The notes under the pieces were generated by a model that had not been told where the DNA came from, made no database searches, and was given only the letters and a program-made list of their open reading frames with translations. From the NCBI RefSeq assembly GCF_000526715.1, contig NZ_JAGP01000001.1, positions 1,054,001 through 1,118,000 of the forward strand: a stretch of 64,000 nucleotides of DNA. Direction: 5' to 3'. Positions 28,067 through 35,198 of this stretch are shown one piece after another. The translations under genes were made by a program, and so were the position numbers. The stretch comes from Hydrogenovibrio kuenenii DSM 12350. Lineage in GTDB: Bacteria; Pseudomonadota; Gammaproteobacteria; Thiomicrospirales; Thiomicrospiraceae. How positions within the stretch are numbered: position 1 is the stretch's first letter; every line of letters begins with the position of its first letter.

Positions 28067-29170
28067 ATGAACAGAACATTTATGAGAACAGAGAATATGA
28101 GTGAAAACAAAAGAATTATGCATCCTGAGATTGAATTGACCTTTGCGTTGTCTCCGGTAACTAATGAGCCTGTATTCCTTCACCCCGCAATCAAACCTTT
28201 AAAGCATGAGCATAATGGCCTTTATGTACGAAACCAGTTTGGCCAGTTAGTGTGGTTACATGATAGAGAAGCTTATATCTCTGATGATAATGGCCAAACT
28301 TGGAAAACTTATTCTATTTTTCACCATGAAGGTTTTCGCGTAAATGATTGTCACTGTTTGGCTCTTTCTCACAGCAATACACTGGTCGTATCATTTATTT
28401 ATGACAATTATTTCAATTGGCACAGGAAGTCGAATAAACCAACAAAAAACACGCATGCTCACCAATGGGTTATCCGTAGCTCTGATGGCGGTAAAACATG
28501 GACGGATCCCCAATTGATTCAAAAGGGTTATGCTGCTGAAACCATGAGCATGGTGTCGTTACCATCTGGCAGATTGGTATTTTCTACACAAAACTTGGAT
28601 TATGATGCCGCACGTCATTACAGCCTGTCCTTTTATTCAGATGATGATGGCATAACTTGGCATGCAAGTAACAGGGTAGATATTGGTGGAAGAGGGCATC
28701 ATGGAGGTTGTTTTGAAGGCTGTTTGCTGCCATTAAAAGATGGACGTTTATGGTTTTGTATTCGTACCAATCGAGATTGGTTTTGGAATGCCTATTCAGA
28801 TGATGATGGCACCAGCTGGACGCAAATGGAAAAAGGTTTGCCTGCCAGTAGCTCTCCGGCAACGATAAAACGTTTGGCTAGTGGTCGTCTGTGTATGGTT
28901 TATAACCAATTATATCGAGAAGGTGAAAACACCATTGAACGAAGAGCAGGGCTCTTTTCAGAGGTAGCCGCATCTTGGCAGCGAGAAGAGTTGTCGATTC
29001 GTTTTTCTGAAGATGATGGCGTTAGTTGGGGAAAGCCAACCGTTATAGCCAGTTGTAAAGGAGCGTGGTTGGCATATCCATTTATGTTTGAGCCTGTTCC
29101 TGGCAAAATTTGGATTACGACAATTCAATCAGAATTACGTTTGTCATTGGACGAACTGGATTTTAGTTAA
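28067..29170 (+). CDS. BNR/Asp-box beta-propeller protein (sialidase-like)
   Basis: Up to 367 residues. At least five Asp-box motifs (S-x-D-x-G-x-x-W type) are visible: SDDNGQTW, SSDGGKTW, SDDDGITW, SDDDGTSW and SEDDGVSW. This is the six-bladed propeller fold of sialidases. No FRIP-type arginine motif is clear near the N-terminus and no signal peptide is seen, so an intracellular or non-sialidase role is possible. The start is uncertain: ATGs at 28067, 28082 and 28097 are in frame and none has a strong ribosome-binding site. It stands alone between the BFD gene and the LPP20/CsgG-like cluster. Confidence 0.75.
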   Translation: MNRTFMRTENMSENKRIMHPEIELTFALSPVTNEPVFLHPAIKPLKHEHNGLYVRNQFGQLVWLHDREAYISDDNGQTWKTYSIFHHEGFRVNDCHCLALSHSNTLVVSFIYDNYFNWHRKSNKPTKNTHAHQWVIRSSDGGKTWTDPQLIQKGYAAETMSMVSLPSGRLVFSTQNLDYDAARHYSLSFYSDDDGITWHASNRVDIGGRGHHGGCFEGCLLPLKDGRLWFCIRTNRDWFWNAYSDDDGTSWTQMEKGLPASSSPATIKRLASGRLCMVYNQLYREGENTIERRAGLFSEVAASWQREELSIRFSEDDGVSWGKPTVIASCKGAWLAYPFMFEPVPGKIWITTIQSELRLSLDELDFS

Positions 29171-29194
29171 AACGGCAGTAGCCTTTTTTAAAGA

Positions 29195-30223
29195 TTAAGG
29201 CGTTGGTTTTGTTGTTAACCCAAGCGATTCAGCTATAGATTTGTGACTCAGTTGTTGTTTAAAGTCGTTTTGCAAATTAATGCTAGCCTGATTTTGGTTT
29301 AACCCCTGACCTTTAAGCGTAAATTGATTACTGCCTTGCAGGTTATGGTTTTCGTAGAGTTCTACTGACGCTTGACTGCGAACAACCGTAAAACCATAAG
29401 CTTGTGTCGTTTTCTCAGTAGCATTTATTTTAATGATATCAGTAGCTGAACTCTCAGTATCAACTAAAGAAAAACCTGAAACGGTAATCATATGTTTCAA
29501 TGCTAATTGAAGCTGCTGCGCAGTGTCGGATTGTGCTTTTATAAAAAACTTTGTATGCGTTTTTGCAGTGTTATATTTTTGATTAACGTCATTTAAGTAA
29601 CTTTTATAAAGGGTTGTATTTTCACGCTTTTTTAGTGTTTGTAGGATTGCTAGTTTTCGTTTAAAAGAGGGGAGTTTGTTGTTTTCATTGCTATAAAACT
29701 GCCAAGTTAAATATCCCGTCTGATGTATCTTTAGAAAGCTTTTTTCAGAGCGTAAAAAGGTTTCAACTTGTTGTTCTAAGTTATTTCGAATAGCAAAAGC
29801 TAAAGCGTTTTTATCAGTTTTAACCAGCACATAAAATTGGTCATAACCAGTTTGTTCGGTTTTAACCACCTGATATTGGTTTAGGGTCGTGGTTTGCACT
29901 TCAGTTAAAATTTTCTGATCAGTAGTCTCTTCATCAAACGCATAAGCGCTGTTGGTGCTTTTGTGTTGCAATTGGAATTGAGAGCTGACTTCTACTCCTA
30001 ACTTTGATGCCAAATCATTAAGAGCTGCTTGCACGGCTTTTTCTCGGGATTTTCCTGCTCCTGCGCCATATAAATCTAATGGCGTATCTTTGGGTGGCGT
30101 TAAATACCAAGCGGGTGGTTTGGTAATAGGTAGAGGCTTTGTTGGAGCCTGGCTACAAGATGCTAAGATTAAAACAGCTAGAAAAACAATAAGAGGGCGA
30201 ATGCTTATGCTGAATATTTTCAT
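29195..30223 (-). CDS. LPP20-family lipoprotein
   Basis: 342 residues with lipoprotein signal and lipobox LASC (Cys23). Residues about 35-150 match the LPP20 pattern: PPAWYLTPP, then LYGAGAGKSREKAVQAALNDLASKLGVEVSS, a periplasmic alpha/beta module found in outer-membrane lipoproteins including Vibrio FlgP. The C-terminal half has no recognised domain. Its ATG overlaps the stop of the CsgG-like gene by four bases, so the two are translationally coupled. The divergent gene at 31480 encodes a second LPP20 protein. Confidence 0.82.
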   Translation of the reverse strand: MKIFSISIRPLIVFLAVLILASCSQAPTKPLPITKPPAWYLTPPKDTPLDLYGAGAGKSREKAVQAALNDLASKLGVEVSSQFQLQHKSTNSAYAFDEETTDQKILTEVQTTTLNQYQVVKTEQTGYDQFYVLVKTDKNALAFAIRNNLEQQVETFLRSEKSFLKIHQTGYLTWQFYSNENNKLPSFKRKLAILQTLKKRENTTLYKSYLNDVNQKYNTAKTHTKFFIKAQSDTAQQLQLALKHMITVSGFSLVDTESSATDIIKINATEKTTQAYGFTVVRSQASVELYENHNLQGSNQFTLKGQGLNQNQASINLQNDFKQQLSHKSIAESLGLTTKPTP

Positions 30224-31272
30224 GGTTGCTCGATTTGCTGCGTTGCTTTTTGGTGCTGTGCAATCACTTCTTTGATACGGTTCATAGCTTTATTAATTGC
30301 ATCAACAGGTTCTTTTTGTAAATTGTCAGCAAGCGTATAGAGCTTTTTTGCTTCATCATAGTCGCCAGTTGCTTCCTTTACCACACCAAGGTTGTAGGCA
30401 GCGACATAAGATAGAGATTGTGTTTGGAAAACCAGTTGGCTAAAGAGTTGATCTGCTTTATCCATTCTATGTGCTTCAACAAAAGCAATGCCACCTTTTA
30501 AGAGCTGCTTTTCATTATCGTTATAGTTGATATCTGGATCATCTAGTAATTCGATATTTTTATATACGTAATGTGGAGCGAGTTTACTGACAAAGTCGGC
30601 AGCAATCTGGTTTGCCTGACGTTGCCAAACTGTCTCTGCAGATGGTAAAGATCTAGCTTGATCTACACAAGTAGACCAGTGACCCGCTGGTGTGTAGCTG
30701 TTGCTGTAAACCACGCTAGAGGTTTGAATGTCGATAATTTTGACATTGGCACTCATTGAAACTGTGCGTTTTCTACACGGTACTACGTAGGTTCTCATTT
30801 TGTCGCATTTCTTATCTAAGCATTCGTAGCGTTCAGCCAGGTAGCGTGAGTCTTGTGATGAGGTTGAAGTAACTTCTCCCGTTATGAAAGCTTGGGCACC
30901 AATTAATTCGCCTACCTTAACCACATCTTTTTCGTTAGTAAGCCCGGAGTATTGCAGTTTTTGTTCTTTAAGAATTTTATCGAAGTCCTGACGATTTAAA
31001 ACAGTGAAATAAGCTTTATTCTCTAGGTTTTTTTGACTTAATTTGGTTTCAATTTTACCACCGAGGCCAACACTATCATTTTTAAAGGCATTAACGGCAA
31101 CACGTTTATATTTAGCGGCTTGTTCTACTTGGGCGGGTTCTAAATATTGAATACGTGTTGTTGTCGCGCAACCACTTAATTCGGCAATGGCTAAAGTAGC
31201 AATAAAAAAAGAAAGTGCCTTAAGTTTAAGAGCGCATAAAAAGCAAGAATGAGGCTTTGTTTGAATTTTCAT
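30220..31272 (-). CDS. CsgG/LpoB-like outer-membrane lipoprotein with C-terminal TPR-like helices
   Basis: 350 residues; lipobox LSGC (Cys35) after an unusually long leader. Residues about 50-220 look like the CsgG fold: RVAVNAFKND near its start, GGKIETKLSQKN, YFTVLNRQDFDKILKEQ, KVGELIGAQAFITGEVT and a later strand VKIIDIQTSSVVYSNSY. The C-terminal 100 residues look like TPR helices (AAYNLGVVKEATGDYDEAKKLYTLA). Relatives form secretion pores, activate penicillin-binding proteins or belong to flagellar rings; which applies is not decided by sequence. It is the first gene of the two-gene minus-strand unit. Confidence 0.75.
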   Translation of the reverse strand: MKIQTKPHSCFLCALKLKALSFFIATLAIAELSGCATTTRIQYLEPAQVEQAAKYKRVAVNAFKNDSVGLGGKIETKLSQKNLENKAYFTVLNRQDFDKILKEQKLQYSGLTNEKDVVKVGELIGAQAFITGEVTSTSSQDSRYLAERYECLDKKCDKMRTYVVPCRKRTVSMSANVKIIDIQTSSVVYSNSYTPAGHWSTCVDQARSLPSAETVWQRQANQIAADFVSKLAPHYVYKNIELLDDPDINYNDNEKQLLKGGIAFVEAHRMDKADQLFSQLVFQTQSLSYVAAYNLGVVKEATGDYDEAKKLYTLADNLQKEPVDAINKAMNRIKEVIAQHQKATQQIEQP

Positions 31273-31357
31273 TTAAATTATAGGTTCAAGTGGTTACGAA
31301 TTTTATGATTATTGTATGTGCAATATTAATAGAAAATGAAGGTGGCGTAAAACATCT

Positions 31358-31391
31358 AAACAAGAAAGTTCATATTCATTTAATCTTGTTT
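31358..31391 (+). promoter_or_regulatory. Inverted repeat in the divergent LPP20/CsgG-like control region
   Basis: AAACAAGA (31358-31365) and TCTTGTTT (31384-31391) are exact inverted copies separated by 18 bases in the 207-base gap between divergent genes. It could be an operator or a leader hairpin; a T run follows. Confidence 0.3.
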
Positions 31392-31479
31392 TTTAGTGTT
31401 AAATATAAACTATAGTAAAATTTCAGTTTATTATATTGATGTATAGCTAATATATAAGGACGCAAAAAAGGAAGGTTGC

Positions 31480-32121
31480 ATGAGAAACAATATTGATACA
31501 GCACTCAGTACTTTAAAAAAACAAAGAAAAAATATCCTTAACCTTGCATTGTTTACAGCTGCGGTAAGCTTGGTAGGTTGTTCGAGTTCACCTTCTAAAA
31601 CCGATATTGCTGAAGAGCAAGCAAAGGTAGAAAAAATTCAACAAGACGCAGCTCAAGAGCAAGCAGAGCATAGACAAGAGCTGATGGAACAAGAAATGAA
31701 AAATCTGCCAGGCTGGGTGTTGGACCCACCGAAAACAGATGGTTCAGGTTTCTATGGAGTGGGGATTGGTTCAGACCGTGATTTAGTGAATTCTATGAGA
31801 AAAGCTAAGTTACAAGCTTCTTATGAATTGGCCAAAACCATGAAGTCAGAGTTGTCCGGTGAAGACACCATGACAGGATCTGGTGAAGGTGAATATCGCT
31901 ATGTTATCAATAACTTTGTCGATAAAGTGAACTTGTCAGGTGCACAGGTTGTGAAGCAAAAAGTTGAGCCGGTTAATGGCATGTACAAGTCTTATGTGTT
32001 GATGAAGTATCCATATAATGATTTTAATCAGGTATTAAAAGACTCTCAAGCAACTGAAGCGAACAAAAAAACGCTAGAAGATGCCTATCAACGTCTAATG
32101 AAGAAAATAGGTCGAGACTAA
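31480..32121 (+). CDS. LPP20-family lipoprotein (second copy)
   Basis: 213 residues; lipobox LVGC (Cys34), then a charged coiled-coil-like stretch (about 41-74) before the LPP20 module starting at LPGWVLDPP with FYGVGIGSDRDLVNSMRKAKLQA. The segment equivalent to PPAWYLTPP of the neighbouring LPP20 protein is encoded here by a dispersed repeat (N-L-P-G-W). GGAAGGTT provides the ribosome-binding site. It is divergent from the CsgG-like gene and ends in its own terminator. Confidence 0.82.
   Translation: MRNNIDTALSTLKKQRKNILNLALFTAAVSLVGCSSSPSKTDIAEEQAKVEKIQQDAAQEQAEHRQELMEQEMKNLPGWVLDPPKTDGSGFYGVGIGSDRDLVNSMRKAKLQASYELAKTMKSELSGEDTMTGSGEGEYRYVINNFVDKVNLSGAQVVKQKVEPVNGMYKSYVLMKYPYNDFNQVLKDSQATEANKKTLEDAYQRLMKKIGRD
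31701..31717 (+). repeat. Dispersed repeat copy 8
   Basis: Exact AAATCTGCCAGGCTGGG inside the second LPP20 gene, read as N-L-P-G-W-V. It coincides with the family's P-x-W motif, so here the repeat encodes conserved residues. Confidence 0.9.
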
Positions 32122-32143
32122 AAACGACTCATTTAAGTATCTG

Positions 32144-32182
32144 CGCCGGCTAGTGTTCTTTATGCTATTTGCCGGCGTTTTT
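32144..32182 (+). terminator. Terminator after the LPP20 gene
   Basis: CGCCGGC (32144-32150) and GCCGGCG (32171-32177) form a strong stem with a 20-base loop, followed by TTTTT. Confidence 0.7.
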
Positions 32183-32255
32183 GTTTTGACTCTATAGCCA
32201 GTCTCAAGTAAGATTCTCAGCAGTTTTAGTAAACAAATCTTAATAAACATATCCT

Positions 32256-32290
32256 CCAAAGGTTTTGCAAAATCGCGCAAAAAACCTTGG
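32256..32290 (+). promoter_or_regulatory. Palindromic hairpin upstream of minC
   Basis: AAGGTTTT (32259-32266) pairs with AAAACCTT (32281-32288), with further partial pairing on both sides (CCA/TGG, GC/GC). It ends 38 bases before minC. There is no T run; it could be a leader structure or operator. Confidence 0.35.
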
Positions 32291-32328
32291 CTAACGGTAA
32301 CGGGCATAAACCTGATTAAAACCCTAAT

Positions 32329-33033
32329 ATGAGTAAAATTATTGAGCTAAAAGGCTCCATCCTTTCTTTAACTGTTTTGCGAGTGTATTCGGCTGATATT
32401 GAGCAGACCAAAGCTGCTATCGCCGAAAAAATAGATCAAGCGCCTGACTTTTTTGTCGGTATCCCTGTGGTTATTGAGTTTAAAGTACCTCCTGAAGATC
32501 CGATGTTTTTGGCGCTTCTAGTCGAATTTTTACATCAAAAGCAACTCATTCCAACAGGCGTTCGTACTGACGATGAATCTGTACAAGAGCAGGCTTCTTA
32601 TGCTGGTTTAGCGGTATTTCCTGAAGAAACGAAAAAGAAACGGAAGCAAGAACAAAAAGAAACCGAAACCACCTTGGAAAACGATACGCCACAGGCAACA
32701 ACTGCTATGGTTGTGCAAGGTACGGTGCGCTCAGGGCAGCAAATTTATGCCAAAGGTCGTGACTTAATGGTGATGGGTTCTGTAAACCCTGGTGCTGAAG
32801 TCGTAGCAGATGGCCATGTGCATGTATTTGGTAAAGTGATGGGAAAAGTGTTTGCAGGTTCTTCCGGTATGACGGATGCGCGCATTTTTGCCAAACAACT
32901 AAATCCTGAACTGGTTTGTATTGCAGGCTTATATTTGTTAGCTGAAGATATGTCGGCAGAATACAAAAAAGGCTTTGTTGAAGTTGTTCTTGAGGATGAT
33001 AAACTCGTCTTCAAAAGACCTCTGGATGAATAA
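32329..33033 (+). CDS. minC: Septum site-determining protein MinC
   Basis: Inhibitor of FtsZ polymerisation that blocks polar septa. The 234 residues have the N-terminal FtsZ-binding domain (about 1-100), a charged linker (KKKRKQEQKETE) and the C-terminal beta-helical domain that binds MinD (VVQGTVRSGQQIYAKGRDLMVMGSVNPGAEV). It is the first gene of minCDE, with a 118-base gap before minD. Confidence 0.95.
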   Translation: MSKIIELKGSILSLTVLRVYSADIEQTKAAIAEKIDQAPDFFVGIPVVIEFKVPPEDPMFLALLVEFLHQKQLIPTGVRTDDESVQEQASYAGLAVFPEETKKKRKQEQKETETTLENDTPQATTAMVVQGTVRSGQQIYAKGRDLMVMGSVNPGAEVVADGHVHVFGKVMGKVFAGSSGMTDARIFAKQLNPELVCIAGLYLLAEDMSAEYKKGFVEVVLEDDKLVFKRPLDE

Positions 33034-33151
33034 ATCTGGATGAATACTTTTTAATGATGAATGTGAATAAAATGACATTCATCATTGCACCCCTATTTTT
33101 ATTTAACGCCTGAGTTTTTCAGGAAAATCTATAGACGATTAGGAGACAAGC

Positions 33152-33964
33152 GTGTCAAGAGTGATTGTTGTGACCTCCGGAAAGGGTGGGGTCGGTAAAA
33201 CCACAACGAGTGCCAGTATTTCTACCGGTTTGGCTTTAAAAGGTTATAAGGTAGCTGTTATTGACTTTGATGTGGGGTTGCGTAACCTTGATTTGATTAT
33301 GGGCTGTGAGCGTCGTGTCGTGTACGACTTTGTTAATGTTGTACAAGGCGAAGCAACCTTGAAACAGGCGTTAATTAAAGATAAACGTGTTGATAATTTA
33401 TACATCTTAGCGGCATCTCAAACACGTGATAAAGATGCCTTAACGCAAGAAGGTGTTGGAAAAGTTATTGAAGAGTTAAAAGAAGATGGTTTCGATTTCA
33501 TTATCTGTGATTCACCTGCGGGAATTGAAAAGGGTGCGCAACTGGCATTGTACTTTGCTGACGAAGCTATTGTCGTAACCAACCCTGAAGTGTCTTCAGT
33601 AAGAGATTCCGATAGAATTTTAGGTATTCTTCAAGCCAAATCTAAACGTGCTGAAGCAGGTGAGTCTGCAATTGTCGAACACTTGGTTTTGACACGTTAC
33701 AACCCGGAACGTGTAGAGTCGGGTGAAATGCTTTCAGTTGAAGATGTTATCGATTTGCTAAGTGTTAAGCTTTTGGGGGTTGTTCCTGAATCAGAGCAAG
33801 TTTTGAATGCATCCAACTCTGGTATGCCAGTTATTATGGGTGAAAACTCAGATGCCGCGCAAGCATACACAGATATCGTTGATCGTTTCTTGGGCGAAGA
33901 AAAAGAGCATCGCTTCTTGACGGCTGAGAAAAAAGGATTGCTCAAAAAACTCTTTGGGAAATAA
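33152..33964 (+). CDS. minD: Septum site-determining ATPase MinD
   Basis: A membrane-associated ParA-like ATPase that recruits MinC and oscillates with MinE. The deviant Walker A KGGVGKTT follows MSRVIVVTSG, and the C-terminal amphipathic targeting helix KKGLLKKLFGK is present. 270 residues, the usual length. The start codon is GTG, fixed by TAGGAGAC seven bases upstream. It is followed two bases later by minE. Confidence 0.97.
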   Translation: MSRVIVVTSGKGGVGKTTTSASISTGLALKGYKVAVIDFDVGLRNLDLIMGCERRVVYDFVNVVQGEATLKQALIKDKRVDNLYILAASQTRDKDALTQEGVGKVIEELKEDGFDFIICDSPAGIEKGAQLALYFADEAIVVTNPEVSSVRDSDRILGILQAKSKRAEAGESAIVEHLVLTRYNPERVESGEMLSVEDVIDLLSVKLLGVVPESEQVLNASNSGMPVIMGENSDAAQAYTDIVDRFLGEEKEHRFLTAEKKGLLKKLFGK

Positions 33965-33966
33965 CT

Positions 33967-34221
33967 ATGGCATTATTAGATTACCTTCTTGGACAAAAGA
34001 AAAAGAAATCCGCTGGTGTTGCCAAAGATCGTTTACAGATTTTATTGGCGCATGAGCGTTCTGAACGCAATGCACCAGAATACTTACCAAAAATGCGTGA
34101 AGAGATTCTTCAGGTGATTGCCAAATACGTAAAAATTGACCAGGATCAGTTACAGATTTCCGTTGATGAAGCCAATGGTTATGAAGTACTAGAGTTAAAC
34201 TTGGTTTTACCTGAAAAATAA
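33967..34221 (+). CDS. minE: Cell division topological specificity factor MinE
   Basis: 84 residues; stimulates MinD ATPase and confines the inhibitor to the poles. N-terminal membrane-binding MALLDYLLGQ, then the MinD-contacting segment AKDRLQILLAHER and a C-terminal dimerisation domain. It begins two bases after the minD stop, indicating translational coupling. Confidence 0.95.
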   Translation: MALLDYLLGQKKKKSAGVAKDRLQILLAHERSERNAPEYLPKMREEILQVIAKYVKIDQDQLQISVDEANGYEVLELNLVLPEK

Positions 34222-34234
34222 AACATTTCATTGT

Positions 34235-34264
34235 AAAGGTAAGTTCTTTCAAGGACTTACCTTT
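34235..34264 (+). terminator. Hairpin after minE
   Basis: Arms 34235-34246 and 34253-34264 form a 12-bp stem (one G-U) with a 6-base loop. The T-rich tail (TTTATGTCTTTT) is interrupted, so termination may be partial. Confidence 0.6.
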
Positions 34265-34319
34265 ATGTCTTTTCCTTGATTGAATCAATTGATGAGCTTT
34301 CAAGCTTCTAAGTAAGATA

Positions 34320-34336
34320 CCCAGCCTGGCAGATTT
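34320..34336 (-). repeat. Dispersed repeat copy 9 (intergenic)
   Basis: Minus-strand AAATCTGCCAGGCTGGG in the gap between convergent minE and csiV, 17 bases from the csiV stop. It is a single copy, not paired into a hairpin. Confidence 0.9.
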
Positions 34337-34352
34337 TTATAATTTGATTATG

Positions 34353-35138
34353 TTATTGATTGGCGGGTAAATCAGTTGAATTTAAGTTGTCGTTATTCGT
34401 TCCTGTATCATTATTTGAATCTTCAGGCGTGCTTTCAGCAGGCAGTTCAGGTTCAATAATACCGCTGCCAGATGTAAAGTTTGGTAGGTATTTGATCTCA
34501 ACTAAAGCGCCGAAAATAGGGTGATCCAAATAGTGGATTTGCCCCGTTTTGATTTTACGGGATTCTTTTAATTGAAAGCGCCAAAACTCAGGAAGCAAGT
34601 CTTCTTGCATATTTTGGTTTTTAGCAAAGTCTGGTCGAATCACCAACGGGATTTTACGCTCCAACTCTAGATTGGCTTCAATATGCGGGTAGCGAGATTT
34701 ATAGAAGCGTAGAGTTCCTTCTAAGCGAGATTTATAGTCTTCATCCGGCAAGGCACTGATATAAATAGGTTTTGCATCTTTTTCTGGTAGCGCATCGACT
34801 ACCCATGCTTGATGGAAAAGGATGTTATATCCCATTCGACGCGTCATTTTAGAGACTTCATCGTTTAAAAGAAAATACTCGGGCTTTATTCTTGGTGGTG
34901 AGATGGTGTCATCTTCACCAAAATCAAAAATAGGTAAGTTATCTCGCCAAAATTCTTCCGTCCAACCTTTCAATGCTAAGGTTTCAAAAACGACAATTTC
35001 GACTTCAAATTTAGGCGGAGCTTTATCGTCTGTTTGTGCAATGGATGGGCTTGCAAACGTCATAGCCAACGTTGCGAGTGAGAAAATGGATAGGGCTTGG
35101 ACAGAGTTGAAGAAGGTCGACAGGAATCGGTTGTTCAT
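34353..35138 (-). CDS. csiV: CsiV-family periplasmic protein
   Basis: 261 residues from the chosen ATG. An N-terminal signal peptide (about residues 1-35, ending PSIAQ) is followed by the family's opening strand FEVEIVVFET and the later SRYPHIEANLELER. In Vibrio, CsiV is needed for growth with D-amino-acid-modified peptidoglycan. The location directly downstream of mfd is also usual. A TTG 57 bases upstream would extend it but would bury the signal peptide. The C-terminus is a low-complexity Asp/Asn/Thr/Pro tail. Confidence 0.82.
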   Translation of the reverse strand: MNNRFLSTFFNSVQALSIFSLATLAMTFASPSIAQTDDKAPPKFEVEIVVFETLALKGWTEEFWRDNLPIFDFGEDDTISPPRIKPEYFLLNDEVSKMTRRMGYNILFHQAWVVDALPEKDAKPIYISALPDEDYKSRLEGTLRFYKSRYPHIEANLELERKIPLVIRPDFAKNQNMQEDLLPEFWRFQLKESRKIKTGQIHYLDHPIFGALVEIKYLPNFTSGSGIIEPELPAESTPEDSNNDTGTNNDNLNSTDLPANQ

Positions 35139-35198
35139 CTTTGTTTCTGCATCCTTATGCGTGACATTGAAGGTTTGAATGTTTTGTTTTAGCAAAAA

